The notes: generated by a model from the sequence alone, not told the origin. Shown: positions 25,190-33,735, counted from the first letter of the stretch. The stretch is DNA of 64,000 nucleotides from Sulfuricurvum kujiense DSM 16994 (GCF_000183725.1 NC_014762.1:372001-436000), one strand, 5' to 3'. Translations and numbers: made by a program.

Positions 25190-26254
25190 TTAGGAGCAGC
25201 ATGAACCGCCGTTACACCCCTTTTCTTTTTGTTGAAATAATCCACGGATGAGGTGCCATCCGATAAGCCCAAGCATGAGCACTGCAGCAGCTTCTTCGAC
25301 TATTCCGCGGTGTTCATGCAGGTTTATACCCATGTTAATTGAGAGGGTGTCAAATACAATATCGACTAATGCACCGAATGTAATACTTCCGATGGCAATG
25401 ACGGAGAGATAAATCACCAATGCACGCGTTCCGAGCATCGATTTAACTGCCCCCATCGTTACGGTGTTGGTTGCCGGTCCTGCACTGAGGAAGATAAATG
25501 CGGCTCCCGGAGAAACTCCGGCTATGATGAGTGAAGCGGCTATCGGAAGTGATTCGGTAGCGCATACATACATGGGTGCGGCGATCGCAACGGCCAGCAG
25601 GTAGCCTAAAATACGGTTGTCATTAAAGAGTTCCTGAAGATTGGAGGGGATTGCCGCTGTGATAAAGGCACCGAGCAATAGCCCAAATAAGAGGGGCTTG
25701 CTAAAGCTTCCCAGAAGTGTTACCAGACCGTACTGAAAAACGCCCGAGACCGAAAACGGCGGTTTCTTTTCTTCTTTAGCCGATTGGATAATGGGAGAAG
25801 GAGCATTCGGAGGGGTTGCCGAAAAAGCAACCCCTTTTTTGGCAACTTCTTTGGGGTCAAAGATATTCATCAGCATTCCGGCAGTAATCGCTAGGATAAC
25901 CGAGGTGAAAACACGGTAAAAAGTAAATACCCATCCGAACATCCCGAAGGTTGCAAGTATCGAATCGATTCCCGTGATTGGAGTCGAGATCAAAAAAGAC
26001 AGCGTAGCGCCTTTGGAAGCGCCGTTACGTCGCAGTGATGCCGCAAAAGGGATGACACTGCAGGAGCACAAGGGGAGAGGTGTTCCGAACAGAGCTGCTT
26101 TATAGACCGATCCGTGCGTGTCGGAACCCAAATGTTTTTGGATCCACTCTTCACGGATCAGCTGATGCAGTACCCCTGCGGCCAATAAACCAAAAAGGAT
26201 ATAAATGCCCATAGCAACACTTAAGTCCCAAAATGCTTCCCAAATCAAATTCAC
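25190..26254 (-). CDS. SO_0444-type Cu/Zn efflux permease
   Basis: A 354-residue permease of the YraQ/ArsP-related group with about 8-10 membrane helices. The conserved GTPLPLCSCSVIPFAASLRR near residue 60 and SAGPATNTVTMG near 255 are typical of SO_0444 family transporters. The C-terminus ends in the metal-binding-like CNGGSCCS. The GTG start is preceded by AGGCGGA. It is oriented with mntP and the CDF pump, supporting a metal-resistance role; the metal itself is inferred from homologues. Confidence 0.85.
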   Translation of the reverse strand: MNLIWEAFWDLSVAMGIYILFGLLAAGVLHQLIREEWIQKHLGSDTHGSVYKAALFGTPLPLCSCSVIPFAASLRRNGASKGATLSFLISTPITGIDSILATFGMFGWVFTFYRVFTSVILAITAGMLMNIFDPKEVAKKGVAFSATPPNAPSPIIQSAKEEKKPPFSVSGVFQYGLVTLLGSFSKPLLFGLLLGAFITAAIPSNLQELFNDNRILGYLLAVAIAAPMYVCATESLPIAASLIIAGVSPGAAFIFLSAGPATNTVTMGAVKSMLGTRALVIYLSVIAIGSITFGALVDIVFDTLSINMGINLHEHRGIVEEAAAVLMLGLIGWHLIRGLFQQKEKGCNGGSCCS

Positions 26255-26347
26255 GGATTCCGCCTAATATTAAAAACAATAACTATTATCGAAATTGTAG
26301 TTACTTCCCCTTAAGTCTTTCTGATAGAATAATTGAAGCGGATAAAC

Positions 26348-27274
26348 TTATGCTTGGTTCACTTCCACCGTAATGTGAACCAGCTCCTCATGAATGCTCA
26401 GCTGTTGTTTGAAAAAATCGGGGGAAACCTCTTCGGTCGTATGCAATGAGAGGATACAGGAGTATTTCCCTTTTCCGACACGCCATACATGCAAATCGGT
26501 AATGGTTGCTTTGATAGGGCTTGCTTCAATGACGTCATAGATTTCATCCACCACGGGCGCATCCATTTCGGCATCGAGCAAAATGCGTCCCGAGTCGCGC
26601 AGCAGCCCGTATGCCCAAACCGCAACCAAACCGGCTCCCACGATCCCCATGATCGGATCGAGCCAGGCAGCACCCCATAACATCCCGCAGAAGAGTGCGA
26701 TAATGGCAAGAACCGAAGTAGCGGCGTCTGCAATAACGTGCATATAGGCTGAGCGGAGATTCAAATCGTGATGATGATCATGACTATGATCGTGGCCGTG
26801 GTGGTGATCATGATCATGATGGTGCCCGTCTTTAAGAAGCCATGCGCATATCAGATTGACTACCAAACCGATGACGGCGATTTGGATCGCTTCGCCGTAA
26901 TGGATCGGCGTCGGTGAAATAAGCCTCTGCGCTGATTCATAGAACATAAGTGCAGCCACGCCGACAAGGAAAATGGCACTGGTATAACCTCCCAGAACTT
27001 CTATTTTCCATGTACCGAATGCAAAACGCTTGTCATTTTCATATCGACGTGCGGCACCGTAGGCCATCACCGATAATCCGAGTGCCAATGCATGGGTTCC
27101 CATGTGCCAGCCGTCAGCCAGAAGGGCCATAGAGTTATAAGCCCATCCGCCGATGATCTCGGCTACCATCATAAAAGCGGTTAGCGCGACGGCTATACGG
27201 GTGTTTCGCTCAGCAAGGGGATTGCCTTCGTCAAAGATGTGAGAGTGATACCATTTTTCGGCAGAAGTGCTCAT
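26348..27274 (-). CDS. dmeF: CDF-family metal cation efflux pump (DmeF-like)
   Basis: A 308-residue cation diffusion facilitator with six membrane helices and a C-terminal cytoplasmic metal-binding domain. The HxxxD-type sites appear as LLADGWHMGTHALALG (helix 2) and HVIADAATSVLAI (helix 5). A histidine-rich loop between helices 4 and 5 (DGHHHDHDHHHGHDHSHDHH) is typical of Co/Ni/Zn exporters such as DmeF. It is divergent from an RcnR/FrmR-type regulator, the dmeR-dmeF arrangement, with a palindromic operator between them. Confidence 0.9.
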   Translation of the reverse strand: MSTSAEKWYHSHIFDEGNPLAERNTRIAVALTAFMMVAEIIGGWAYNSMALLADGWHMGTHALALGLSVMAYGAARRYENDKRFAFGTWKIEVLGGYTSAIFLVGVAALMFYESAQRLISPTPIHYGEAIQIAVIGLVVNLICAWLLKDGHHHDHDHHHGHDHSHDHHHDLNLRSAYMHVIADAATSVLAIIALFCGMLWGAAWLDPIMGIVGAGLVAVWAYGLLRDSGRILLDAEMDAPVVDEIYDVIEASPIKATITDLHVWRVGKGKYSCILSLHTTEEVSPDFFKQQLSIHEELVHITVEVNQA

Positions 27275-27302
27275 AGGAAACGTATCCTTAAATTAAATTA
27301 TG

Positions 27303-27319
27303 ATACTATACCCCAGTAT
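27303..27319. promoter_or_regulatory. RcnR/DmeR-type operator
   Basis: ATACT-ATACCCC-AGTAT, an inverted repeat around a C-tract (G-tract on the other strand: TACT-GGGG-TAT-AGTA). The Escherichia coli RcnR site is TACT-G6-N-AGTA, with the same 15-base total. It lies between the divergent dmeF-like and dmeR-like genes and overlaps a possible -10 (TATACT, 27317-27322) of the regulator. Confidence 0.72.
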
Positions 27320-27350
27320 ACTTAATTGAGATTAAAACAAAGAGAACACC

Positions 27351-27623
27351 ATGGCGCATACGATCCATTCTAAGAAACAGTTATTGACACGGGTCCGGCG
27401 GATAAAAGGGCAGGCAGAAGCATTGGAGAGGGCATTGGACGATGAAAAAGAGTGCTCGGCGGTGCTTCAGCAGATTGCCGCGATTCGAGGGGCAATCAAC
27501 GGTTTGATGAGTGAGGTTATGGAAGGATATATACGCGAGCATCTCAGCCCGGATGTTCCGGAACAGCAGCGCAATGAAGACTTGGAAAAGCTGGTGAGCG
27601 TGATTCGCTCGTATTTAAAATAA
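27351..27623 (+). CDS. dmeR: Metal-sensing repressor of the CsoR/RcnR/FrmR family
   Basis: A 90-residue all-helical repressor. Helix 1 RVRRIKGQAEALERALD resembles FrmR, and CSAVLQQIAAIRGAINGLM is shared by FrmR and RcnR. Of the RcnR nickel/cobalt ligands, H3, C35 and H64 are kept, but position 60 is tyrosine instead of histidine; FrmR has H60 and E64. This is therefore a mixed ligand set. It is divergent from the DmeF-like pump and should repress it, releasing DNA when metal binds. The symbol rests on the gene pairing; the metal is not proven. Confidence 0.85.
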   Translation: MAHTIHSKKQLLTRVRRIKGQAEALERALDDEKECSAVLQQIAAIRGAINGLMSEVMEGYIREHLSPDVPEQQRNEDLEKLVSVIRSYLK

Positions 27624-27632
27624 GTTCATAGA

Positions 27633-27818
27633 TTATTTCGGGGTATTGCAATCGGTATCTTTACCGAATATGCAACGTCCGTTAAAAATGAGTTTACGGA
27701 TAAAAAAGAAAAGGGAAACGGAGGCGAGAAGACCGCTGATAATTGCATGCGGTATAAGCCCCTGAGAAAAAAAAGAGAAGGTCGCTACGATAAAAGCAAA
27801 CGTTATTATAAGACACAT
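27633..27818 (-). CDS. Small two-helix membrane protein
   Basis: A 61-residue protein with two hydrophobic segments (about 2-20 and 24-44) and a C-terminal tail with two cysteines (GRCIFGKDTDCNTPK). The ATG is preceded by a near-perfect AGGAGGT, so it is well translated. I do not recognise a family. Its position near the metal-efflux genes and the cysteine tail make a metal-related role possible but unproven. Confidence 0.7.
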   Translation of the reverse strand: MCLIITFAFIVATFSFFSQGLIPHAIISGLLASVSLFFFIRKLIFNGRCIFGKDTDCNTPK

Positions 27819-27867
27819 TCGTCACCTCCTAAATAGATTCCGATAGCTGAGTATAACACCGATTGCT

Positions 27868-28611
27868 TCAGGGGAAGTGATTAAGACGCTCTTTAACATC
27901 ACTGAGACGGACGAAACTATATCCTTGTGCTTTGAGTTTGACAACCCCTTCCATAATCCCTTCTCGCGTCCCCCCTTCCGGATGGTTCATGTGAAAAATG
28001 AGGATATCGCCGCTGCGGGCACTTTCTATTTGCTGGACCACTTTGGGAGCGCTAAAGGTTGCCCCCGCATCGCCTAAAATGCTGAATCCCGCAATCTCTA
28101 CACCGTTTTGGCGGGCGATAGCGACAGAGAGCTCATCATAATAGGCGGTGCCTGAGCGGAAAAATTTTGGCCGTCTGCCGGTCAGTTTTTCGATCAAATC
28201 TCCGTTGCCGTTGATTTCGTGCTTAACCTCTTCGGGGGAAGCGGTGCCGGGGATATTATAAATACTTTTGCCGCTGACGGAAAGGGGACGGTGAGCGGTT
28301 CCGTGATTGGCAATCTCGAAGAGGGGATTAGCCGCTAAATACATGAACGTTTCCGGATTGCTTTGTATCCAGCGGGAATTGATGAATAATGTCGCCGGAA
28401 TACGGTTTTCAATCAGAAAGTCGATCAGTCCGGCATCAAATTGCGAACTTTTGGCACTGCCTCCGCATGCGTCGAAGGTAAGGGCGACTTCTTTTTGAGA
28501 GGTTTTAAATGTCGTAACAACACCGGTCACGTTTTCACCCCATTGCACCGGTTCGTCTGCCGTGAGGGAAAGTACGGTTGTAAGCAGAAGGATAACGAGT
28601 TTTTTAATCAT
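27868..28611 (-). CDS. Secreted polysaccharide deacetylase (NodB domain)
   Basis: A 247-residue exported enzyme with a signal peptide (about 1-17). The NodB motifs are visible: motif 1 LTFDACGGSAKSSQFD, with DAC in place of the common DDG, motif 2 NHGTAHRPL (metal-binding H-x3-H) and motif 3 FFRSGTAYYDE. The late ILIFHMNHPEGG supplies the final histidines. It probably removes acetyl groups from peptidoglycan or another glycan. It is transcribed alone and divergent from the haem-sensor EAL protein. Confidence 0.88.
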   Translation of the reverse strand: MIKKLVILLLTTVLSLTADEPVQWGENVTGVVTTFKTSQKEVALTFDACGGSAKSSQFDAGLIDFLIENRIPATLFINSRWIQSNPETFMYLAANPLFEIANHGTAHRPLSVSGKSIYNIPGTASPEEVKHEINGNGDLIEKLTGRRPKFFRSGTAYYDELSVAIARQNGVEIAGFSILGDAGATFSAPKVVQQIESARSGDILIFHMNHPEGGTREGIMEGVVKLKAQGYSFVRLSDVKERLNHFP

Positions 28612-28771
28612 TCATGGTACCTTTGCGTTGAGGATGAAATTGTAGCGTATCTTTCAAAGGCAAATTTAGCAAAAATCAGCCTTTAAGATATCTTTCACCC
28701 CCCGTTCGTTATCATCGATACATTTATATTGAGTCAAATACGTAACCGCGAAAGCATGCAGGAATAATAAA

Positions 28772-30745
28772 GTGTCCCATAAAACGACTTATACGAAGAT
28801 TGCGGCTAAAATCATTTTTATAACGATGTTAGTCACGCTTGTCGCTACCTATATCTATGGCGAGTACATGAAAAGAGACGCAATTACGAATCTGGCGCAT
28901 GTCGATGCCAAGAAAACGAGTATGCTGGTTTTCGAAGCACTCTATTCCGCTATGCAAAGAGGGTGGAATAAAAACGATCTCGAAGAGATTATCAGCAGGC
29001 TTAACCGAGTCGATTCTCATATGAAAGTCAATGTATACCGGAGTGAAGTCGTCGCCGATCTTTTCGGTGAAATTGAAAAAGACAAAGTTGCCCGTGAATC
29101 AAATACAGAGATCAAAAAAGCGATTCGCGGTGAAGAAGTACTGAATATTTCGGATAAAGAACTCATCGAATACTACTATCCCGTTATCGCCAAAGAGAAT
29201 TGTTTAAAATGCCACGTAAATGCCAGTTCCGGAGATGTTCTCGGGGTCATCGATATCTCGTATCCCGTTGAGAATTTAAAAGTACCGCTCACCGATATGA
29301 TCAACTTTTTTATTATTTTCATTATTGTTTTTTCCATAATTGTTTACTTGTCCATATTTATAGAACTCAACCAGTATTTGATCAAGCCGATTAAGAATTT
29401 TTCTAATTTGATCAAGAATATAACGGCGTCTCAGGATATGAGAAAGCGCATAGAGCTGAATGAGAATATCGAAGAGATCGATTCGATTAAGGATGTCTTT
29501 AATAGTATGCTCGATTCGATTGAGCATCAGTTTTATTTCGATACACTGACCGGATTGGAGAATCGAAGAAGGCTCACCGAAAAGTTGGAAGAGCGGCACA
29601 GTGTCTTTTTGATGATTATCAACATTGACTCTTTTCAAGAGATTAATGATCTTTACGGAGAGCCGGCGGGGGATTTGATACTTAAAGAGTTTGCCCAGTA
29701 TTTAAAAGAGATAATGCCCAAAGAAGAGGGGTTGTACCGGCTCCATTCGGATGAGTTTGCCCATATCTGCACCAGTGGGATGGATTTGAATGAGTTTAGG
29801 AATTTTGCCGCACTTATCAGTGAGAAAATATCGCAAAAGAGTTTTAACATCGATGAGCGGAGCGAAGTGAGTCTCAGTGCGACTATCGGGGTATCGTACG
29901 GTTCGGAGCTGCTGCTGGTGAATGCGGATATCGCACTGAAACTGGCAAAGAAAACCAAAAAGAACTTTTTGATTTATGATAATACGATGGCGATGACAAA
30001 AGAGTATGAGAAAAATTTTGACTGGACGAAGCGGCTCAAAAAAGCGATCGAAGAGGATAAAATCGTTCCGCTGTTTCAGCCGATCGTCGATACTAAAACG
30101 CAGGTAATCGTTAAATACGAAGCATTGATGCGGATGGTGGATGATCAAGGATTCTACATCGCTCCCGTCCATTTTTTAGAGCTTGCCAAGAAAAATAAGC
30201 TCTATCATCAGTTGACAAAAATCATGATTCAAAAAACGTTTGAAAAATTCCAGAGCCTGACCTATTTCGTCTCGATCAATATATCGGTGGAAGATATTTT
30301 AAACAAAGAGATAAACCACTTTATCGTAAAAACGTTGGAAGAGTCCGGAATCGGGCATCAAATCGTATTTGAAATCATTGAATCAGAGGGGATTGAAAAT
30401 TTCGATCAGGTTTTAGAGTTTATCAATGAAGTCAAACAATACGGGGCTAAAATCTCGATCGACGATTTCGGAACGGGGTATTCAAATTTCGAGTATCTTA
30501 TGAAGCTGAAGGTCGATTACATCAAAATTGACGGTTCGATGATTAAAAACATCGACAGCGATAAAAACTCCCAGATGATTACGACATCGATTGTCAGTTT
30601 CGCCAAAAATATGAATATTAAAACGGTGGCGGAATTTGTCCATTCCAAAAACGTTTTTGAAAAAATAAACGAATTGGGAGTGGACTATTCCCAGGGGTAT
30701 TATTTCGGAGAACCGACCGAATTGGTTACTCCGTCTTCTCCTTGA
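28772..30745 (+). CDS. Haem-binding periplasmic sensor with degenerate GGDEF and EAL domains
   Basis: A 657-residue membrane protein: helix 1 (about 12-29), a periplasmic domain with the c-type haem motif C144-LK-C147-H148 (DUF3365/Tll0287-like), helix 2 (about 175-197), HAMP-like linker, GGDEF-like domain and EAL domain. The cyclase motif is degraded to HSDEF (325-329), while EAL (E450) and DDFGTGYSNF are intact. The expected output is haem-controlled c-di-GMP breakdown, a redox or gas sensor by inference. GTG start, weakly supported by AGGAA upstream. Confidence 0.88.
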   Translation: MSHKTTYTKIAAKIIFITMLVTLVATYIYGEYMKRDAITNLAHVDAKKTSMLVFEALYSAMQRGWNKNDLEEIISRLNRVDSHMKVNVYRSEVVADLFGEIEKDKVARESNTEIKKAIRGEEVLNISDKELIEYYYPVIAKENCLKCHVNASSGDVLGVIDISYPVENLKVPLTDMINFFIIFIIVFSIIVYLSIFIELNQYLIKPIKNFSNLIKNITASQDMRKRIELNENIEEIDSIKDVFNSMLDSIEHQFYFDTLTGLENRRRLTEKLEERHSVFLMIINIDSFQEINDLYGEPAGDLILKEFAQYLKEIMPKEEGLYRLHSDEFAHICTSGMDLNEFRNFAALISEKISQKSFNIDERSEVSLSATIGVSYGSELLLVNADIALKLAKKTKKNFLIYDNTMAMTKEYEKNFDWTKRLKKAIEEDKIVPLFQPIVDTKTQVIVKYEALMRMVDDQGFYIAPVHFLELAKKNKLYHQLTKIMIQKTFEKFQSLTYFVSINISVEDILNKEINHFIVKTLEESGIGHQIVFEIIESEGIENFDQVLEFINEVKQYGAKISIDDFGTGYSNFEYLMKLKVDYIKIDGSMIKNIDSDKNSQMITTSIVSFAKNMNIKTVAEFVHSKNVFEKINELGVDYSQGYYFGEPTELVTPSSP

Positions 30746-30881
30746 CGTAAGCAGCCCCCTGATTCACTTTTTCTTTCGTCCAATCAGCCGCTTTGGACGT
30801 ATCCTCTTTAACTCCGCTCCATGTGGCGGAGCAACCGGAAAATACCGTTAAAACAGTAGCTATAAGCAGTATGTATTTCAT
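30726..30881 (-). CDS. Entericidin-like small lipoprotein
   Basis: A 51-residue lipoprotein: signal sequence MKYILLIATVLTVFSG with the lipobox cysteine at residue 17, followed by ATWSGVKEDTSKAADWTKEK, the pattern of entericidin-type peptides. I use this ATG because an upstream in-frame start would put 15 charged residues before the signal. The gene overlaps the end of the EAL gene on the other strand by 20 bases. Confidence 0.75.
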   Translation of the reverse strand: MKYILLIATVLTVFSGCSATWSGVKEDTSKAADWTKEKVNQGAAYVKEKTE

Positions 30882-30956
30882 AGGAACTCTTTTGTGAAAT
30901 TTGGAATTATTGTAGCGTAACTGCATAAATGCGACACTACAAACGATGCGATTTAA

Positions 30957-31196
30957 TTAGTATGTGAACTCTTGTTTATAGATAAGATATGCACTGGATT
31001 CTTTAAAATGAGCCATCTTTTTAAAGACATGTTCGATAGGTATTTTTTTGAGTTCACTGATCGTTTGGCATTTTAACATTTCGTTAACGGTTATTTTTGC
31101 TTTATGAGCCATGATAAGGGCTTCTATCGATGTCAAATTAACTATATTATTTAACGTATGTTGGATCCGTTGCCATTCAGTTATTTCAAGTGACAT
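30957..31196 (-). CDS. Hypothetical protein
   Basis: A 79-residue protein, probably helical, with no membrane segment (EWQRIQHTLNNIVNLTSIEA, then KMAHFKESSAYLIYKQEFTY). Two cysteine-poor helices dominate. The ATG is preceded by an AAGGAG-like AAGGAGTCG. No family recognised; it follows the Cache-GGDEF gene by 158 bases and is probably separate from it. Confidence 0.6.
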   Translation of the reverse strand: MSLEITEWQRIQHTLNNIVNLTSIEALIMAHKAKITVNEMLKCQTISELKKIPIEHVFKKMAHFKESSAYLIYKQEFTY

Positions 31197-31354
31197 TTTC
31201 GACTCCTTGTTTTTACACGATATAGAAGATTACAAGAAGAGTGTGAATTTTTAATGAATTTTTGAAAGGGATGAATACACTTTCGGTAATCAACCGATCG
31301 GTAGAGATGTAATCAAATACGAGGCATTTGATCGGGAAGATGAGAGGTGACGTT

Positions 31355-32803
31355 TTACGTTCCCAACTCTGTTTCAATCCGGTTTTTCCCGAGCTCTTTC
31401 GCACGGTACATAGCCGAATCGGCTCGCGTCAGGATAGTCTCTATCGTATCGCCGGTGCGTACAGTGGCAACCCCAAAGCTTGCGGTTACAGGAAACGGTG
31501 CGAGGTGAATGAGACGGGAGTCTTCTTCGATTGCTTTGCGCAGGGTTTCGGCAATGACTTCGGCATTTTTATAATCGGTATTAATCAACCCGATGATAAA
31601 TTCTTCACCTCCCCAACGTCCGATGATGTCGGTACGGCGCAGACGGGTTTTGAGGAGCTCAGAGATTCGGATAAGCACGTTGTCTCCCGCCTGATGGCCG
31701 AGCGTATCGTTGATAGTTTTAAAGTTGTCGATATCGAAAAAGATAAGGCTGAGAGGATCATTGTTTCGTTGCGAGAGAAGGAGAAAATCATTGAAAGAAT
31801 CATCGAAAGCATGTCTATTCATCAGCCCTGTTAGAGCATCGTTGCGAGCCATAAACTCGAGCTTTTCATTGTATCCTCGGATCATCATAATGATGATGAA
31901 TGTAATGATTACGGTTACCAGCAGCGAAGCGGCGAGGTTCAGATAAAACGTTCGGCGTACGTTTTGGGTAAAATCATCCAACTTTGCCTCGACCAGGAGG
32001 TAGAGGTCGAGTTCGGGGATATATTTGGTTTTGAGGAGATAATTTACGCCGTCTTTTTGATATTCGAGGATTTTGGAATCTTTGATAATGATCTGATCCG
32101 CAAGATTGCGAAGCTCAGGGGCATCGTAAAGGCTTTTGATTTTAGCGTCTGTCCGTTCGGATAAAATAATTTTCCCCTCTTCGTTCACGAACAGAACCGT
32201 AAAATTGTACTCTTGCCGGAACCGTTTGAGCATATCGTTGATGTATGATATTTTCAAACCGATCCCGGTGGCCCCGACAAAATGATAATCGCTGTCGTAG
32301 ATTTTATGGTTGATAAACATAATCAGCGAATTATCGAGGTTATTATTGAAATCGAGATTGATCTCATGATCTTCTTGGAGTGTCTTGAATTTATAATACC
32401 ACTCATTATCGGATTTGGTAGGGCTGAGATGTTCGAGAAAACCGTTTTGGGTGTAATAGCTTTGGGTTTTCTCAGAAACCAAAAAGGCGACGAACATCCC
32501 GTATTTGTTTTTGATCGTATCGAGGTAACGGGTGATTTTATCGCTGTTTTGTTCATCCTTGATAAGCCAGTCTTTGAGAAACGTGTCGTGTGCCATCATC
32601 GATGCGACGAGGTTCGGTTCGATAACGTGTTTTTGAATTTCTGTGTAGATATTGTCCACCGTCAGCGGAAGGGAACGGGTTTTTAGATCGGTTTCGGTGG
32701 AGCGGAGCGAAACCATAAAATTGATGAGAGAGATACTGATCGAGAGGACGATCATCATGACTGATATGGTGACGACGATGTATAAATTATTTTTGAATTT
32801 CAT
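31355..32803 (-). CDS. Cache-domain diguanylate cyclase
   Basis: A 482-residue membrane protein: helix 1 (about 9-30), a Cache-type periplasmic domain (about 35-285, with FVGATGIGLKISYINDML), helix 2 (about 288-310) and a GGDEF domain. The motif is GGEEF (398-402) with the I-site RRTD five residues before it, so it should make c-di-GMP and be product-inhibited. The upstream GNAT-like gene ends 18 bases before its start, and the two are likely cotranscribed. Ligand unknown. Confidence 0.92.
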   Translation of the reverse strand: MKFKNNLYIVVTISVMMIVLSISISLINFMVSLRSTETDLKTRSLPLTVDNIYTEIQKHVIEPNLVASMMAHDTFLKDWLIKDEQNSDKITRYLDTIKNKYGMFVAFLVSEKTQSYYTQNGFLEHLSPTKSDNEWYYKFKTLQEDHEINLDFNNNLDNSLIMFINHKIYDSDYHFVGATGIGLKISYINDMLKRFRQEYNFTVLFVNEEGKIILSERTDAKIKSLYDAPELRNLADQIIIKDSKILEYQKDGVNYLLKTKYIPELDLYLLVEAKLDDFTQNVRRTFYLNLAASLLVTVIITFIIIMMIRGYNEKLEFMARNDALTGLMNRHAFDDSFNDFLLLSQRNNDPLSLIFFDIDNFKTINDTLGHQAGDNVLIRISELLKTRLRRTDIIGRWGGEEFIIGLINTDYKNAEVIAETLRKAIEEDSRLIHLAPFPVTASFGVATVRTGDTIETILTRADSAMYRAKELGKNRIETELGT

Positions 32804-32821
32804 TTGGCTCTTTTAACATAT

Positions 32822-33304
32822 TTATATTATTTCTTCCGAAAGCAGATTAAACACCATAAAATCTTCGAAAGGGTTCTTTCCCGATCCTGGGATGTTTTCA
32901 AATCCGTATTCGAGATACATGGCGCGTTTGTTTTCATCGACGGGGATGAGAAAAATATGGTTGATCGCCACGATTTTTTGTAATTCAAACGCTAACATAA
33001 TAACATCATCGAGCATTGAGAAACTGTATCGTGGAGTGCCTCCGAGCATTTTTTGCCGATACTCGGGCTTAATATACAAAAACTCGATCAATAATCCAGG
33101 GATATTATCGACGTCGTTGGTAATTTTAAGAGAGACGAATCCGAAGGGTGTTTGATCGGCATAGCCCGCATGGATGATATTTTGATGGTGTGAAGCCGTT
33201 TCGCGGAGTAAACCGATAAATGCTTGCAGTGCGTCGGATTCGCAAGTGAAATCAAAAAATGTAAAAAAATCGGATAATGTTTCGGATGAAAGAGGGATAA
33301 TCAC
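32822..33304 (-). CDS. GNAT-fold-like protein
   Basis: A 160-residue soluble protein with a GNAT-like course: LIEFLYIKPEYRQK (strand 4 and the start of the acyl-CoA loop), a mid-helix AFELQKIVAINHIFLIPVDE and the closing MYLEYGFENIPGSG. The loop lacks a clean R/QxxGxG/A motif (RQKMLGG), so acetyl-CoA binding is uncertain. It lies 18 bases upstream of the Cache-GGDEF gene and 8 bases after the 47-residue gene. Confidence 0.6.
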   Translation of the reverse strand: MIIPLSSETLSDFFTFFDFTCESDALQAFIGLLRETASHHQNIIHAGYADQTPFGFVSLKITNDVDNIPGLLIEFLYIKPEYRQKMLGGTPRYSFSMLDDVIMLAFELQKIVAINHIFLIPVDENKRAMYLEYGFENIPGSGKNPFEDFMVFNLLSEEII

Positions 33305-33311
33305 AATCGGA

Positions 33312-33455
33312 TTAACTGGCGAGCTTCGCTTTGAGCGCTTTGATCTTATCGGCTTGCTTGGCGGTGGTGACTTTTAGCACCTTTTTTTGTTCTTCGTTTA
33401 AATTTTTGATCGGTTTGGCAGTTTCTACCTTGCCGTCACGTATAACGTATGACAT
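33312..33455 (-). CDS. Small basic hypothetical protein (47 residues)
   Basis: A 47-residue lysine-rich protein (MSYVIRDGKVETAKPIKN, ending KIKALKAKLAS) predicted to be a strand followed by a helix. The ATG is preceded by AAGGAAA. A longer frame upstream would run towards the tRNA gene and is unlikely. No family recognised; it heads the leftward set with the GNAT-like and Cache-GGDEF genes. Confidence 0.55.
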   Translation of the reverse strand: MSYVIRDGKVETAKPIKNLNEEQKKVLKVTTAKQADKIKALKAKLAS

Positions 33456-33521
33456 AATGGTTTCCTTACAGATAAGTAAGATAGTTGTATGAAATTGTAA
33501 CATGATTTTTTAAAAATGAAG

Positions 33522-33596
33522 TGGTGACCCCAAGGGGATTCGAACCCCTATGGCCAGAATGAAAATCTGGAATCCTAACCATTAGATGATGGGGCC
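33522..33596 (-). tRNA. tRNA-Glu (anticodon TTC)
   Basis: Cloverleaf on the minus strand: acceptor GGCCCCA with TGGGGTC (one G-T), D-arm TCTAATGGTTAGGA, anticodon stem CCAGA/TCTGG with loop TTTTCAT giving TTC (33561-33563), T-arm AGGGGTTCGAATCCCCT and an encoded CCA end. It follows tRNA-Lys by 21 bases in one transcript. Confidence 0.95.
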
Positions 33597-33617
33597 ACAA
33601 TAATGCGGCTAAAAAAG

Positions 33618-33693
33618 TGGTGTCCCGTGATGGATTCGAACCATCGACCCCCTCATTAAAAGTGAGATGCTCTACCGGCTGAGCTAACGAGAC
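33618..33693 (-). tRNA. tRNA-Lys (anticodon TTT)
   Basis: Cloverleaf on the minus strand: acceptor GTCTCGT with ACGGGAC (one T-G), D-arm TAGCTCAGCCGGTAGAGCA, anticodon stem TCTCA/TGAGG with loop CTTTTAA giving TTT (33658-33660), T-arm GATGGTTCGAATCCATC and an encoded CCA. First gene of a tRNA-Lys, tRNA-Glu unit. Confidence 0.95.
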
Positions 33694-33735
33694 GTGAAAA
33701 ACAATAAACTGTTCCAGCACAATTTATGGACGGGA

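Noticed and set aside
26255-26347. Fur- or Zur-like box upstream of the SO_0444-type permease
   Set aside because: The AT-rich stretch has only partial dyad symmetry and fits no consensus well enough to call.
33522-33693. tRNA pair as an integration site for a mobile island
   Set aside because: No integrase, direct repeat of a tRNA end or foreign gene content is seen on either side.
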